Of a stretch of 64,000 nt of DNA, positions 8,685 to 17,687 are shown piece by piece. The notes beneath the pieces are model-generated. The model was not told the origin of the DNA, did no database searches, and was given only the letters and a program-made list of their open reading frames with translations. Within the stretch, counting starts at the first letter, position 1, and each line of letters begins with the position of its first letter. The stretch spans positions 2,182,669 through 2,246,668 of the forward strand of contig NC_017770.1 of assembly GCF_000242635.2 (NCBI RefSeq), written 5' to 3'. Made by a program: the position numbers and the translations under genes. The stretch comes from Solitalea canadensis DSM 3403 (GTDB lineage: Bacteria; Bacteroidota; Bacteroidia; Sphingobacteriales; Sphingobacteriaceae).

Positions 8685-8694
8685 AACGTATTTT

Positions 8695-9687
8695 TTAATC
8701 TTGTAATTCTGCAGTTGCTTTTTTATGTTCCTTAAACGATTCGCGAGCTTTTAATCCAAGAATATCAAACATTTGCATATCCTCGTTAAATGCCGGATTC
8801 GGGGTGGTCAATAATTTATCTCCGGCGAAGATTGAATTTGCTCCCGCCATAAAACATAAAGCCTGATCTGCTAAACTCATTTCTGTACGGCCGGCCGATA
8901 AACGTACAACTGATTTAGGCATCACAATACGGGCCGTAGCAATCATCCTAACCATATCCTGAATTGGAACACGCGGCTGATTTTCCATTGGAGTACCTTT
9001 TACCGGAACCAACGCATTAATAGGAACTGATTCTGGATGCTTTGTCATGGTCGCCAATGTATGCAACATAGAGATGCGATCTGCTGTGGTTTCCCCCAAA
9101 CCTACAATTCCACCTGAACAAACAGAAATCTTCGCTTTCCGTACATTCTTAATGGTATCTAAGCGATCATCATAACTACGTGTTGTAATAATACGCTTAT
9201 AATCGTCTTCAGAAGTATCCAAGTTATGATTGTAAGCATATAAACCTGCTTCGGCCAAACGTTCAGCCTGATTTTCAGTAAGCATACCCAGTGTACAACA
9301 AACCTCCATATCAAGGGAGTTTACGGCTGTCACCATTTCTAAAACACGGTCAAAATCACGGTTATCACGTACCTCTCTCCAAGCAGCACCCATACACAGT
9401 CGTGATGCGCCTCCTTCTTTAGCTTTTTTAGCTGCAATAACCACCTGATCAACCTGCATTAATGCTTGTACTTCAAGATCAGTGTGATAACGTGCTGCTT
9501 GTGGGCAATAGGAACAATCTTCCGGGCAGCCACCGGTTTTAATTGATAACAAACTACTGATTTGAACCTCCGCATAATCATCATTTTCACGATGAATAGT
9601 TGCAGCCTGATAGATAAGGTCCATCAGAGGAGTATTGTATATCTCTTCGATCTCTGCTTTCGACCAGTTATGTCTTACTTCTGCCAT
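8695..9687 (-). CDS. bioB: Biotin synthase
   Basis: BioB is the radical SAM enzyme that inserts sulfur into dethiobiotin to make biotin. The 330-residue protein has the CxxxCxxC cluster motif at Cys54, Cys58 and Cys61 (CPEDCSYC), which binds the 4Fe-4S cluster. Family blocks [39 protein letters not shown] and AGRTEM supply SAM- and 2Fe-2S-binding residues. No other biotin genes are adjacent. I saw no biotin operator or riboswitch in the short upstream spacer. It has its own terminator. Confidence 0.97.
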   Translation of the reverse strand: MAEVRHNWSKAEIEEIYNTPLMDLIYQAATIHRENDDYAEVQISSLLSIKTGGCPEDCSYCPQAARYHTDLEVQALMQVDQVVIAAKKAKEGGASRLCMGAAWREVRDNRDFDRVLEMVTAVNSLDMEVCCTLGMLTENQAERLAEAGLYAYNHNLDTSEDDYKRIITTRSYDDRLDTIKNVRKAKISVCSGGIVGLGETTADRISMLHTLATMTKHPESVPINALVPVKGTPMENQPRVPIQDMVRMIATARIVMPKSVVRLSAGRTEMSLADQALCFMAGANSIFAGDKLLTTPNPAFNEDMQMFDILGLKARESFKEHKKATAELQD

Positions 9688-9770
9688 ATTGTAAGTTGTT
9701 TAGATATTTTGGTTTATTGAATGGTTATTCTTCTGGTTAAATTTTTTAAAGTGCCAAGTATACTGAAAAT

Positions 9771-10403
9771 CTATTGACCCGTGAGCTGTGATTTTCGAAT
9801 GATATCCATTGCCCTGTTTCCATGATTGAAAAGAACATCAACAATACTCAGGTCGGCAATAAAGCCATTTGCAGTTGAGAAAACCTGATAGTATGCTTCA
9901 GTTGAATACAATGGTAATTTCTTAGGGCTAATTACTTCCCGATAGTCTTTTATCGGTTCATCGTACAATTCATATGAACTGGTAAATTCATAGTTTTTAT
10001 CAAGTTTCAGACTTTTGAACAAAAAGTTTAATAGCCCTTCGTTATAATCTAAAAGAAACTCGGTTTTCTTCTCGTAAAAAGGACGAATATCGTCTTCATA
10101 ATACTCGAAAAAAGAAGAACTTCTATATCCGCTTTCTAGCGACTTCCAGTGGATCTTTTGCCAATTTGCATCATAACTGATCTTAACATCTTTAAGTTTA
10201 GTATGATTTTTGGATCCTTTTATCACCGGAATACTCATAGAAAGCAAACCATTTGGTGAATAAATATGTGCCCGGTTACGATAGGTCTGCTTAGGAAAAT
10301 GTTCAAATTTTTCAATTTTTACAGTACCTGTATGCTGCACTAATGCTGAAAACCAGCTAATTGGTGGTAAGTAACAAGAAGGAAGTATTAGTTCGTTTTG
10401 CAT
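9771..10403 (-). CDS. WbqC-like family protein
   Basis: A 210-residue cytoplasmic protein of the WbqC-like family, whose members are found with polysaccharide genes but have no firmly known activity. Recognisable parts are the N-terminal LPSCYLPPISWFSALVQH block, the KQTYRNRAHIYSPNGLLSMSIPV segment and the central WQKIHWKSLESGYRSSSFFEYYEDDI region. No membrane segment or signal peptide. The acyltransferase and glycosyltransferase genes next door, transcribed divergently, fit a link to surface glycans or lipids but do not prove one. A perfect TAnnTTTG box lies 5 nt before the ATG. Confidence 0.8.
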   Translation of the reverse strand: MQNELILPSCYLPPISWFSALVQHTGTVKIEKFEHFPKQTYRNRAHIYSPNGLLSMSIPVIKGSKNHTKLKDVKISYDANWQKIHWKSLESGYRSSSFFEYYEDDIRPFYEKKTEFLLDYNEGLLNFLFKSLKLDKNYEFTSSYELYDEPIKDYREVISPKKLPLYSTEAYYQVFSTANGFIADLSIVDVLFNHGNRAMDIIRKSQLTGQ

Positions 10404-10408
10404 TGGGC

Positions 10409-10416
10409 CAAAAATA
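10409..10416 (-). promoter_or_regulatory. Bacteroidetes -7 box (TATTTTTG) for the WbqC-like gene
   Basis: An exact TAnnTTTG element on the minus strand ends 5 nt before the ATG at 10403. With the usual spacing, transcription would start at or within a few bases of the start codon, so the transcript may be leaderless. Confidence 0.55.
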
Positions 10417-10509
10417 ATGAAATTTTAATGTCCTGATTAACATTTACACGCAACTTCAAAATTCTTTGTAAAGAAATTATAGCTTTATAGAATAATAGTA
10501 GCATTCATC

Positions 10510-10517
10510 TATATTTG
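10510..10517 (+). promoter_or_regulatory. Bacteroidetes -7 box (TATATTTG) for the acyltransferase
   Basis: An exact TAnnTTTG element lies 23 nt before the TTG start at 10541. No convincing -33 TTG at the ideal spacing was found. Confidence 0.5.
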
Positions 10518-10540
10518 TCATAACATTAATTTTATTCAAG

Positions 10541-11398
10541 TTGAAGAAAGTTTCTTACTGGCTATCGCTCCCATTACTTTATTTAATTGCAATTCTCCCC
10601 TTTCCTGTTTTATACTTCTTATCGGATATATTTAAGATTTTAATTTTTGATATTGTTGGGTACAGAAAGCAAGTGATATTAACCAACCTCCGCAATAGCT
10701 TTCCGAATAAATCAGAAAAAGAAATCAATGAAATTTCGGTTAAATTTCAACGCAATTTTACGGATATGCTATTGGAGTGTGTCAAGATGTTGACTTTAAC
10801 CCAAACACAACTAGCAAGACGTTTTAAAATTACCAATCCTGAGTTTTTATTAAAGCTTCAGGAGAATAATCGTGGGATTATTGGAGTGGTTGGCCATGTA
10901 ATAAACTGGGAATGGGCCGGACTGATTCAAAGTCAATCCTCTCCACATGCCACCATGATCATTTACAAACCATTAGAAAATACGTTCTTCGACAAATTGG
11001 TTTTGAATATGCGCTCAAAGTTCGGAGCTGTTCTCGTGCCAATGAAACTTACACTTAGAAAACTTATTGAATATAAAAATAAGCCATATATCCTTGTTTT
11101 GGCAGGCGACCAATACCCTGGTAAAGGTGAAAATGTATATAAAACAACCTTTTTAAATCAAACAACTTATGTTTTTTTAGGAACAGAACGAACTGCCAAG
11201 ATGATGGATGCCGCTGTTGTTTTTTGTAGTATCAAAAAAGTAAAAAGAGGCCATTATGCGGTGACGTTTGAGTTACTTGAAGAACATCCTAAAGCGACAC
11301 CGGATGGGGTTATTACTGAAAAACATATCAGGTTTTTAGAGGAACAGATTATCGATCAGCCGGATACGTGGTTATGGTCGCATAAGCGCTGGAAATAA
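10541..11398 (+). CDS. LpxL/HtrB-type lysophospholipid or lipid A acyltransferase
   Basis: A 285-residue membrane-associated acyltransferase that probably adds a secondary acyl chain to lipid A or acylates a related lipid. The N-terminus has a hydrophobic segment (residues about 6-35). The catalytic HX4E motif is GHVINWEWAG, about 40% along. Other family blocks are NLRNSFPNKSEKEI near the start and GDQYPGKGEN later. The start is a TTG at 10541, the only reasonable initiator in frame, 23 nt after a good -7 box. A glycosyltransferase follows 55 bp downstream on the same strand. Confidence 0.85.
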   Translation: MKKVSYWLSLPLLYLIAILPFPVLYFLSDIFKILIFDIVGYRKQVILTNLRNSFPNKSEKEINEISVKFQRNFTDMLLECVKMLTLTQTQLARRFKITNPEFLLKLQENNRGIIGVVGHVINWEWAGLIQSQSSPHATMIIYKPLENTFFDKLVLNMRSKFGAVLVPMKLTLRKLIEYKNKPYILVLAGDQYPGKGENVYKTTFLNQTTYVFLGTERTAKMMDAAVVFCSIKKVKRGHYAVTFELLEEHPKATPDGVITEKHIRFLEEQIIDQPDTWLWSHKRWK

Positions 11399-11453
11399 TA
11401 AATAACCCTGAAATTAGAAACAATTTAAAGACATTACATCCAACATATTATTA

Positions 11454-12473
11454 ATGCAACCTAAGGTAGCTGTCGTTATATTAAACTGGAACGGTAAACA
11501 TTTCCTTGAACAATTTTTGCCTTCCGTACTTAACACCACGTATTCAAATCTCGAAATTGTTGTGGGCGACAATGCCTCAACAGATGATTCAGTAGCCTAT
11601 GTTCAGGCAAACTATCCAAGCGTTACTATTCTTCAAAATGATAATAATTATGGGTATGCTGGAGGTTACAATAAAATTCTGGAAAGTGTAAATGCAGATT
11701 ACATTGTATTACTGAACTCGGATGTTGAAGTGACACCTGACTGGATTGAGCCGGTTATCGATTTAATGGAGTCTGATGAGTTAATTGCAGTTGCCCAGCC
11801 AAAACTAAAGAGTTATCACCAAAAGAATTACTTTGAGTATGCAGGTGCTGCGGGCGGTTTTATTGACCAATTCGGTTACCCATTCTGCAGAGGGCGAATT
11901 TTTGATTCGGTTGAGGAGGATAATGGTCAGTATAATAACGTATCCGAAATTTTCTGGGCATCAGGAGCAGCAATGTTCATTAAGAAAAAACACTTTGATC
12001 TGGTTAATGGCTTAGATAGTGATCTTTTTGCCCATATGGAAGAAATAGATCTTTGCTGGCGACTAAAAAATCTGGGTTACAAAGTTGTTTATTGTCCTGA
12101 TTCGGAAGTATTTCATGTCGGAGGTGGCACATTACAAGCCGAAAGCCCATTCAAAACCTATTTAAACTTCAGAAATAACCTGATTATACTTTGTAAAAAT
12201 TTACCAACAAGCAAAGTCTTTGGAGTACTATTTGTCAGATTTTGGCTAGATCTGCTGGCTTGGTTCAAATTTCTGACTTCAGGTAAATTTAAAAACGCTT
12301 TTTCGATCAATAAAGCGCATACTCACTTTTTACTCCACTTAACTAAATGGACAAACAAACGGGTAGAGCAAAAAAATAAACCCAATACAAGCGGTTTCTG
12401 GCAAAACAGCATTGTTTGGGCTTATTTTGTTAAACGTAAAAAGTGTTTCAGTAAAATCGTAAGGGAAGTTTAA
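11454..12473 (+). CDS. Family 2 glycosyltransferase
   Basis: A 339-residue GT-A fold glycosyltransferase that transfers a sugar from a nucleotide donor, probably to a cell-surface polysaccharide or lipid. The N-terminal VAVVILNWNGKHFLEQFLPSVL and VGDNASTDDS blocks bind the nucleotide. The metal-binding region is VLLNSDVEVTPDW at about residue 85-97. The later GLDSDLFAHMEEIDLCWRLKNLGY block is the acceptor/catalytic region typical of rhamnosyltransferase-like GT2 proteins. The C-terminal 90 residues hold an amphipathic or membrane-associated stretch (VLFVRFWLDLLAWFKFL). It is likely co-transcribed with the acyltransferase. Confidence 0.88.
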   Translation: MQPKVAVVILNWNGKHFLEQFLPSVLNTTYSNLEIVVGDNASTDDSVAYVQANYPSVTILQNDNNYGYAGGYNKILESVNADYIVLLNSDVEVTPDWIEPVIDLMESDELIAVAQPKLKSYHQKNYFEYAGAAGGFIDQFGYPFCRGRIFDSVEEDNGQYNNVSEIFWASGAAMFIKKKHFDLVNGLDSDLFAHMEEIDLCWRLKNLGYKVVYCPDSEVFHVGGGTLQAESPFKTYLNFRNNLIILCKNLPTSKVFGVLFVRFWLDLLAWFKFLTSGKFKNAFSINKAHTHFLLHLTKWTNKRVEQKNKPNTSGFWQNSIVWAYFVKRKKCFSKIVREV

Positions 12474-12479
12474 CGCCCC

Positions 12480-12899
12480 CTACTCATATTGTTCCAACAA
12501 GTACTTAACGACATCTGTTGTTGTAACAATGCCTTTTAACTCTCCATTATCAACTACCGGTAATGCATGAAACTCTTCTTGCGTAAAAATTTCAGCTAAA
12601 TCACGAATAGTTGTTTCTGATGTAAGCGTTCTCGGTTTTGACGTCATAACCTGAGGAACTGTTAACATATCCAGAATTGCCTCGTCTGTGCCATCCTGGT
12701 TGTCGAATAATGCTCCAAAGGTTAATCTGTTTATATCAGACCGGCTAATTATACCCACAACTTCTTTCCCTTTAACTACAGGAATATGCCGGATCGAGTG
12801 TTGTTTCAAAAGATCAACTACCTTTCTTAAATCATCAGTATCCTCAACGGTGTACACCGTCTTAGTCATTATATGACTTACAGGTTCTCTCTTTTTCAT
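12480..12899 (-). CDS. CBS-domain protein
   Basis: A 139-residue protein made almost only of two CBS domains (about 8-62 and 80-137), a Bateman module that usually binds adenine nucleotides and senses energy state. The repeats show the usual pattern: IMTKTVYTVEDTDDLRKVVDLL and RHIPVVKGKEVVGIISRSDI, then VMTSKPRTLTSETTIRDLAEIF and HALPVVDNGELKGIVTTTDVVKYLL. No effector domain is attached, so it must act on a partner that I cannot identify. It is convergent with the glycosyltransferase, with only 6 bp between stops. A TATTTTTG box lies about 24 bp upstream. Confidence 0.9.
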   Translation of the reverse strand: MKKREPVSHIMTKTVYTVEDTDDLRKVVDLLKQHSIRHIPVVKGKEVVGIISRSDINRLTFGALFDNQDGTDEAILDMLTVPQVMTSKPRTLTSETTIRDLAEIFTQEEFHALPVVDNGELKGIVTTTDVVKYLLEQYE

Positions 12900-12922
12900 A
12901 GCACCTTTATTGTTGTTAGAAT

Positions 12923-12930
12923 CAAAAATA
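12923..12930 (-). promoter_or_regulatory. Bacteroidetes -7 box (TATTTTTG) for the CBS gene
   Basis: An exact TAnnTTTG element on the minus strand ends 23 nt upstream of the ATG at 12899. Confidence 0.5.
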
Positions 12931-13058
12931 GAACTAAATGCAATTCTAAAATATGATTTTTATCAGCCAAAAATCAATTATTTTTCACTTTATCATTGAA
13001 ATATAAGCCATTAAAATGCGATATAAATATTATCTATATAGATATAAAAACAATCGAT

Positions 13059-13089
13059 TTGAATTATAACAACAGAAGCCTCACCTTTG
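13059..13089 (+). promoter_or_regulatory. Candidate -33/-7 promoter of the peroxiredoxin gene
   Basis: TTG at 13059-13061 and CACCTTTG at 13082-13089 are separated by 20 nt, close to the Bacteroidetes TTG-N19-TAnnTTTG arrangement, with one mismatch in the -7 box. The ATG follows 36 nt later. Confidence 0.4.
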
Positions 13090-13125
13090 CGCCATCAAAA
13101 AGAAAAACAATAAATATAATAAGAC

Positions 13126-13680
13126 ATGCAAAACAGAATTTTATCAGTAGGTTCACAGTTTCCGGAGTTCAAAAAACAAGCAGTAGTATCAATTGAAAAA
13201 GGTAGCGAGTTTTTTGATATCACTTCGCAAGATCATATTAATGCAAATCAATGGATGGTAATGTTCTGGTGGCCAAAAGATTTTACCTTCGTTTGTCCTA
13301 CGGAAATTGCTGAATTCAATAATAAATTCCAGGATTTTAGAGATCGAGATGCTCAATTAATCGGAGCATCAACCGATAGTGAATTTGTTCACCTTGCCTG
13401 GAGAAAAAATCATGATGACTTACGCAACCTTAAGTTCCCGATGTTAGCTGATACTTCAAAATCATTAGCGGAAGAATTGGGAATTTTAGAAGCGGAAGAA
13501 AAAGTTGCTTACCGTGTTACTTATATCGTAGATCCTCATGGAACAATTCGTTGGGTGAGCTTAAACGATTTAAGTGTAGGCCGTAATGTTGTGGAAGTAT
13601 TACGTGTATTAGATGCATTACAAACTGATGAGCTTTGCCCTTGTAACTGGACAAAAGGTGAAGAAACCATCAAAGCATAA
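13126..13680 (+). CDS. AhpC-type peroxiredoxin
   Basis: A 184-residue thiol peroxidase that reduces hydrogen peroxide and organic hydroperoxides. The peroxidatic cysteine is Cys57 in FTFVCPTE. A C-terminal CPCNWTKGEE (Cys171, Cys173) supplies the resolving cysteine. This arrangement resembles the AhpC enzymes that pair with AhpD rather than with AhpF. Support comes from the next gene, an AhpD-like protein on the same strand 114 bp downstream. Length is normal and no signal peptide is present, so it acts in the cytoplasm. No OxyR site was recognised. Confidence 0.93.
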   Translation: MQNRILSVGSQFPEFKKQAVVSIEKGSEFFDITSQDHINANQWMVMFWWPKDFTFVCPTEIAEFNNKFQDFRDRDAQLIGASTDSEFVHLAWRKNHDDLRNLKFPMLADTSKSLAEELGILEAEEKVAYRVTYIVDPHGTIRWVSLNDLSVGRNVVEVLRVLDALQTDELCPCNWTKGEETIKA

Positions 13681-13707
13681 ATTTGAGTCTTACTTTTATT
13701 TCCTGTT

Positions 13708-13731
13708 CACGTTGGAGCAAGCTCCAACGTG
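13708..13731 (+). promoter_or_regulatory. Hairpin between peroxiredoxin and AhpD genes
   Basis: A perfect 11-bp inverted repeat, CACGTTGGAGC / GCTCCAACGTG, with a 2-nt loop, lies 27 bp after the peroxiredoxin stop. No U-tract follows, so it may stabilise the upstream message or partly attenuate read-through rather than terminate. Confidence 0.6.
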
Positions 13732-13794
13732 TTTATGAAAACACTATAAAAACTCGAGGAGGTAATTCTCTCCTTCAAATCCCATTAAATTATT

Positions 13795-14379
13795 ATGATC
13801 GCTATACAGAACGAAACACTCGTTTCTTTATTTGAACAATTAAATATTAGTGAAGATAATGTTTCAGCTGAGTTAGTAAAACTAGCGGATGCTGATAGCA
13901 AGTATCTGAAAGATTTAAAGATTAACGTACAAAATTCGCTTAATTACCCAAATCTTACCAAAAAAGAAAGTGCATTATTAGCCCTTTCAATTGCTTTAAA
14001 TGAAAAAAACAACGTTTTAATTCCTGTTTTCGAACAGATGGCAACTGAAAACGGTGCTTCTGCTGAAGAAGTAGCTGAAACGGTTGCTGTTGTTTCAATG
14101 ATGAACGTTAACAATGTTTTTTATCGTTTCCGTCATTACACCAACAAAGATTATTACAATCAAACACCGGCTGGTATTAAAATGAGTGTAATGATGAGTC
14201 CTGTTTTAGGCAAAGAATTCTTTGAATTAATGAGCCTGGCCGTGTCAGCTGTTAACGGTTGCGAAATGTGTGTAAATGCCCATGAAGATTCAGTTATCAA
14301 ACATGGCGCAACGCAAGCAAGAGTTTATGATGCTATTAGATTATCTGCCATCATTAAAGGCTTTGCAGCCATTTTATAA
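13795..14379 (+). CDS. AhpD-like carboxymuconolactone decarboxylase family protein
   Basis: A 194-residue all-alpha protein of the AhpD/CMD family. The redox motif CEMCVNAH (Cys156, Cys159, His163) matches the CxxCxxxH active site of alkylhydroperoxidase AhpD, which recycles AhpC. The order peroxiredoxin then AhpD-like protein suggests a two-component peroxide reductase that does not use AhpF. The electron source for the AhpD protein (dihydrolipoamide-linked in the mycobacterial system) cannot be told here. A strong terminator ends the pair. Confidence 0.88.
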   Translation: MIAIQNETLVSLFEQLNISEDNVSAELVKLADADSKYLKDLKINVQNSLNYPNLTKKESALLALSIALNEKNNVLIPVFEQMATENGASAEEVAETVAVVSMMNVNNVFYRFRHYTNKDYYNQTPAGIKMSVMMSPVLGKEFFELMSLAVSAVNGCEMCVNAHEDSVIKHGATQARVYDAIRLSAIIKGFAAIL

Positions 14380-14419
14380 TTAGAAAAGAGTTAGTTTTTA
14401 GTGATATAGATTGTGTAGG

Positions 14420-14445
14420 GCTTCCGGTTAACCGGAAGCTTTTTT
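14420..14445. terminator. Bidirectional terminator
   Basis: A perfect 20-bp palindrome (GCTTCCGGTTAACCGGAAGC) followed by six T on the plus strand terminates the AhpD gene. The T-run overlaps the stop codon (14444-14446) of the convergent DUF2235 gene. Confidence 0.9.
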
Positions 14446-15523
14446 ATGGTGTATGCGGTAGCCAGCTTGAAATTGAACTCGTTACATTTTTAGGTCGATA
14501 GTTATTATTTACACGTTTATACCAATCCAAAGAGGAATGTAGCATTTCATGCCGCACCTGCTTTTTCCATGCCATATCATCTATCCGCCTGTTTCTAATG
14601 TTTAGCATTATCTTATACATTAGGCTCTCTTCATTATGCAACATATAATTTTGCTGACAAGCGGCCACCACTTTAACCCATCGTTTGTAAACCGGGTTAA
14701 AGCATAATCCTGTTGCTTCTGCCTTTTCAACCAGCCATAGTAAAGAGATAAAGCTTAAACCCTTTTCAGGATATCCTCCACCTATATCACTATGCACTCC
14801 GGGAAACCATACTTGTTCTAATACCTGTTTATGATTCGGATCTTTTTTAACTGTATCACTTAACTCCCATAAGGTAGGTCTAAAAGGTGATCGCCGCTCA
14901 TCTATCGCTAATGCATGGTAGGCATACTCTACTTTACTACTGAGTTTAACATCATGAAACTGGTATTTCTTCATATTTGACTGTAATGCCAGTCTTGCGG
15001 GTATTCCTAAGGCTCCCACCGTATCCCAAACTCCAATAAACCTGATAGGCACCTCATCAGCCAAAGCAAATCGTCTCCTGTAGTCAATCATTTCAGGACT
15101 CTCAGGGTGATTTTTGCTATGTCTGTACTTACCATAGGCTTCAAGAAGATGGTTAAACTTGGTAGGCTTTAAAATGCCACAATTGCGAATCAATCCTGCC
15201 AGACTTCGGGCGGTGTAGGCACCTCGACTGAAACCAAATAGGTAAATCTGATCGCCAGGATAGTAATTACCGATTAAAAACTTGTAAGCTTCAATAATAT
15301 TATCATCAATTCCCTTACCTGTAAACCCTCCAAGATATTTATCCATCAGGCCAGCTGTTCCGACTCCCTGTATATAAAAGGAAATTTGATCGATTTCGTG
15401 TTCTACATCATCAATAACTGTTTTTCCCTTCGGGCTTATAGCTTCAAATACTCTTTGAACATTCGTAGGATGTTTGCCGGGCTCATTCCATGTTCCATCA
15501 CAGCAAATAATAATCCTTTTCAT
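14444..15523 (-). CDS. DUF2235 alpha/beta hydrolase
   Basis: A 359-residue protein of the DUF2235 family, which includes phospholipase effectors of the Tle1 type as well as stand-alone hydrolases of unknown substrate. The N-terminus MKRIIICCDGTWNEPGKHPTN is the family signature. The nucleophile elbow is GFSRGAYTARSL with Ser99. Later GVWDTVGALG and WFPGVHSDIGGGYPEKGLS supply the likely acid and base (Asp and His). No signal peptide, VgrG, PAAR or immunity gene is adjacent, so I read it as a cytoplasmic enzyme rather than a secreted toxin. It is convergent with the AhpD gene. Confidence 0.85.
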   Translation of the reverse strand: MKRIIICCDGTWNEPGKHPTNVQRVFEAISPKGKTVIDDVEHEIDQISFYIQGVGTAGLMDKYLGGFTGKGIDDNIIEAYKFLIGNYYPGDQIYLFGFSRGAYTARSLAGLIRNCGILKPTKFNHLLEAYGKYRHSKNHPESPEMIDYRRRFALADEVPIRFIGVWDTVGALGIPARLALQSNMKKYQFHDVKLSSKVEYAYHALAIDERRSPFRPTLWELSDTVKKDPNHKQVLEQVWFPGVHSDIGGGYPEKGLSFISLLWLVEKAEATGLCFNPVYKRWVKVVAACQQNYMLHNEESLMYKIMLNIRNRRIDDMAWKKQVRHEMLHSSLDWYKRVNNNYRPKNVTSSISSWLPHTP

Positions 15524-15630
15524 AGCAATGTTAATTTATAACAAACTGTGTTACAGTTAATTAATAAATTTAAAAACAATTTTACAAAAAAGAAAAGGTA
15601 TTTATTCGCTAACTAATTGAGTATAAACAC

Positions 15631-17139
15631 TTAGAAAATCTCTTTTATTCTTCCTTTTTCAAGAATAAGTTGATGTTCTATACAAGAAGGCATCTCGTTG
15701 GAATAATGAGAAACATAGATTAGGGTTTTATTAAAGTGACGGCATATATTGTCGACTATAGAGGTAAAACGTTGTGTTTGATACCTATCTAATCCCTGGC
15801 ATGGTTCATCCAACAACAGTAAAGGTGGATTTTTAACCAAAGACCTGATCAATAACAATACACGTTGTTCTCCTAATGATGCTTTATAGAATGGTTTATC
15901 CTGAAGTTTTTTCAGTTCCAATGCTTCCAGCCAATGCAACACCAATGAATGCTGGTTATAGGTAATGTTAGCAGAAGATCCCATTTGATCATTAAAGCCC
16001 GAACAAATGGCCTCATAACAACTGGTTTGCTCTTGGGAGAATCCGTCAAGGGTGTAATCATTCGCTGAAAGTGAAATTGACTCTACGTAGGAGCTTGTTC
16101 GCTGAAAAAACACATGCATTTCTGGTGATACATACCCGATTTTCTTTTTAATCTCCCAAATGCTTTCACCGCCGCCTCTTTTTTGGTCAAATAACTGCAC
16201 ATCATTCAAATACACTTGTGGGTTATCTGCATTAATCAGACTTAGCAATGTTGATTTTCCTGAACCATTATGGCCTATCAATGCCCAATGTTCACCTTTT
16301 TTAACAGTCCACGATACATCATCCAGAATAACTTTATCCTCAAAACAAATATTCACATTCGACATATGAACGGCATTTTCAAATGCGTCATTCGCTACTG
16401 GCGACAATCGTTCTATTTCCTGCCATTCAATTTCGTTTTTAATGGCATTATAATGATTTTCCTGTTTAATAATGAGTTCATTGGGAATAACAATTCCGGA
16501 TAGTTTACCTCCTTCCAACAGGAAGACCCGATCAGTACATGCCGGAATCTCTTCTGGAGAAGAAACCATGACAATTGTGATTCCCTCATTTTTAAGCCTT
16601 GTAATCAATTGATGCAGCTGCTGTCTGGTTTGTACATCCAATCCGATAAAAGGTTGATCTAAAACCATTAATTGTGGCTGTAAAAGCAAAGCCTGTGCTA
16701 ACTGCACCCTTTTCCCCTCTCCGTTAGAAAGTTCAATTACCGGTTGGTCTAACTTTTCCTGCAAATGGAGCAAGTTAACTACATGATTCAAAAGGCTTTC
16801 GTCTGTATCCTTACTTAATATTTTATGTACGGTTGGAAACTGTCCCTCGTAATTTCGATCAAATCGTTGCCCGAAGTAGGAACGGGAATGAAAGGCAAAT
16901 CTAAAGTCATGTTGCTGATGTACAAATATTTTACGTAAATCATTTGCAACAGTAATTGAACCCGAAGAAACCGGATAATGTCCCGCAATGATTTTACCCA
17001 GCGTTGTTTTTCCACTACCAGATGCTCCTGTAATAACAATACACTCTCCTTTACTGACCGTAAAGGAAGTTTCATGAAGGATCGTTTCTCCATGAACTTT
17101 AAATGAAATATCAGTTGCTTGAATTAAGGGGAGCATCAA
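15631..17139 (-). CDS. Double ATP-binding cassette protein (ModF/PhrA-like)
   Basis: A 502-residue protein with two complete ABC ATPase domains and no membrane segment. Domain 1 has Walker A GASGSGKTT (residues about 38-46), signature LSNGEGKRVQLAQ and Walker B LMVLDQP. Domain 2 has Walker A GHNGSGKST near residue 293, signature LGEQRVLLLIR and Walker B LLLLDEP. This layout resembles ModF/PhrA rather than ABC-F proteins. No permease or binding protein is next to it, so its partner and substrate are unknown. The second Met is also a possible start. It lies 25 bp downstream of aroQ on the same strand. Confidence 0.82.
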   Translation of the reverse strand: MMLPLIQATDISFKVHGETILHETSFTVSKGECIVITGASGSGKTTLGKIIAGHYPVSSGSITVANDLRKIFVHQQHDFRFAFHSRSYFGQRFDRNYEGQFPTVHKILSKDTDESLLNHVVNLLHLQEKLDQPVIELSNGEGKRVQLAQALLLQPQLMVLDQPFIGLDVQTRQQLHQLITRLKNEGITIVMVSSPEEIPACTDRVFLLEGGKLSGIVIPNELIIKQENHYNAIKNEIEWQEIERLSPVANDAFENAVHMSNVNICFEDKVILDDVSWTVKKGEHWALIGHNGSGKSTLLSLINADNPQVYLNDVQLFDQKRGGGESIWEIKKKIGYVSPEMHVFFQRTSSYVESISLSANDYTLDGFSQEQTSCYEAICSGFNDQMGSSANITYNQHSLVLHWLEALELKKLQDKPFYKASLGEQRVLLLIRSLVKNPPLLLLDEPCQGLDRYQTQRFTSIVDNICRHFNKTLIYVSHYSNEMPSCIEHQLILEKGRIKEIF

Positions 17140-17164
17140 TAAAAAATTCTAACTACAATTTAAT

Positions 17165-17581
17165 CTATTTAAGAAAGCTTTCTAAAGCCAAACGGTATCC
17201 ATCAATACCCAAACCTACAATCACACCTTTACAATTGCTTGAAAAATAGGAATGATGACGAAACGCTTCACGTGCGTAAACGTTAGAAATATGAACCTCT
17301 ACTACCGGGGTTTTAATGGCGGCTATTGCATCCGCAATGGCAATTGATGTGTGCGTATAAGCCCCTCCGTTTAAGATAATTCCATCATAGGAAAATCCTG
17401 TTTCATGGAGCTTGTCTATTAGTACACCTTCGCTATTACTTTGAAAATACGATAACTCAATAATCGGATATTTGGCTTTCAACTCCTCAAAATACTGTTC
17501 GAAAGTTTGGCTGCCATAAATCTCTGGTTCACGTTTACCAAGTAAATTCAGGTTAGGTCCGTTTATGATGAGTATTTTCAT
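17165..17581 (-). CDS. aroQ: Type II 3-dehydroquinate dehydratase
   Basis: AroQ removes water from 3-dehydroquinate in the shikimate pathway. The 138-residue length and dodecamer-type sequence are typical of type II enzymes. The N-terminal INGPNLNLLGKREPEIYG block contains Arg17 and the catalytic Tyr22. Later LNGGAYTHTSIAIADAI and VEVHISNVYAREAFRHHSY carry the other conserved substrate-binding residues. No other shikimate gene is nearby. It is divergent from xerD, with 106 bp between the two starts. Confidence 0.96.
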   Translation of the reverse strand: MKILIINGPNLNLLGKREPEIYGSQTFEQYFEELKAKYPIIELSYFQSNSEGVLIDKLHETGFSYDGIILNGGAYTHTSIAIADAIAAIKTPVVEVHISNVYAREAFRHHSYFSSNCKGVIVGLGIDGYRLALESFLK

Positions 17582-17687
17582 AAAATGTTATTATAATTAT
17601 TAATCGTAGAAATTGTCACAATAATAGCCTTTGAAGTCTAATATTTCAAACGCAAGTAGTAATATTGAACATCGTATTAATTGATCA

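Noticed and set aside
14444-15523. DUF2235 protein as a type VI secretion effector
   Set aside because: No VgrG, PAAR, adaptor or immunity gene is adjacent; a housekeeping hydrolase is the safer reading.
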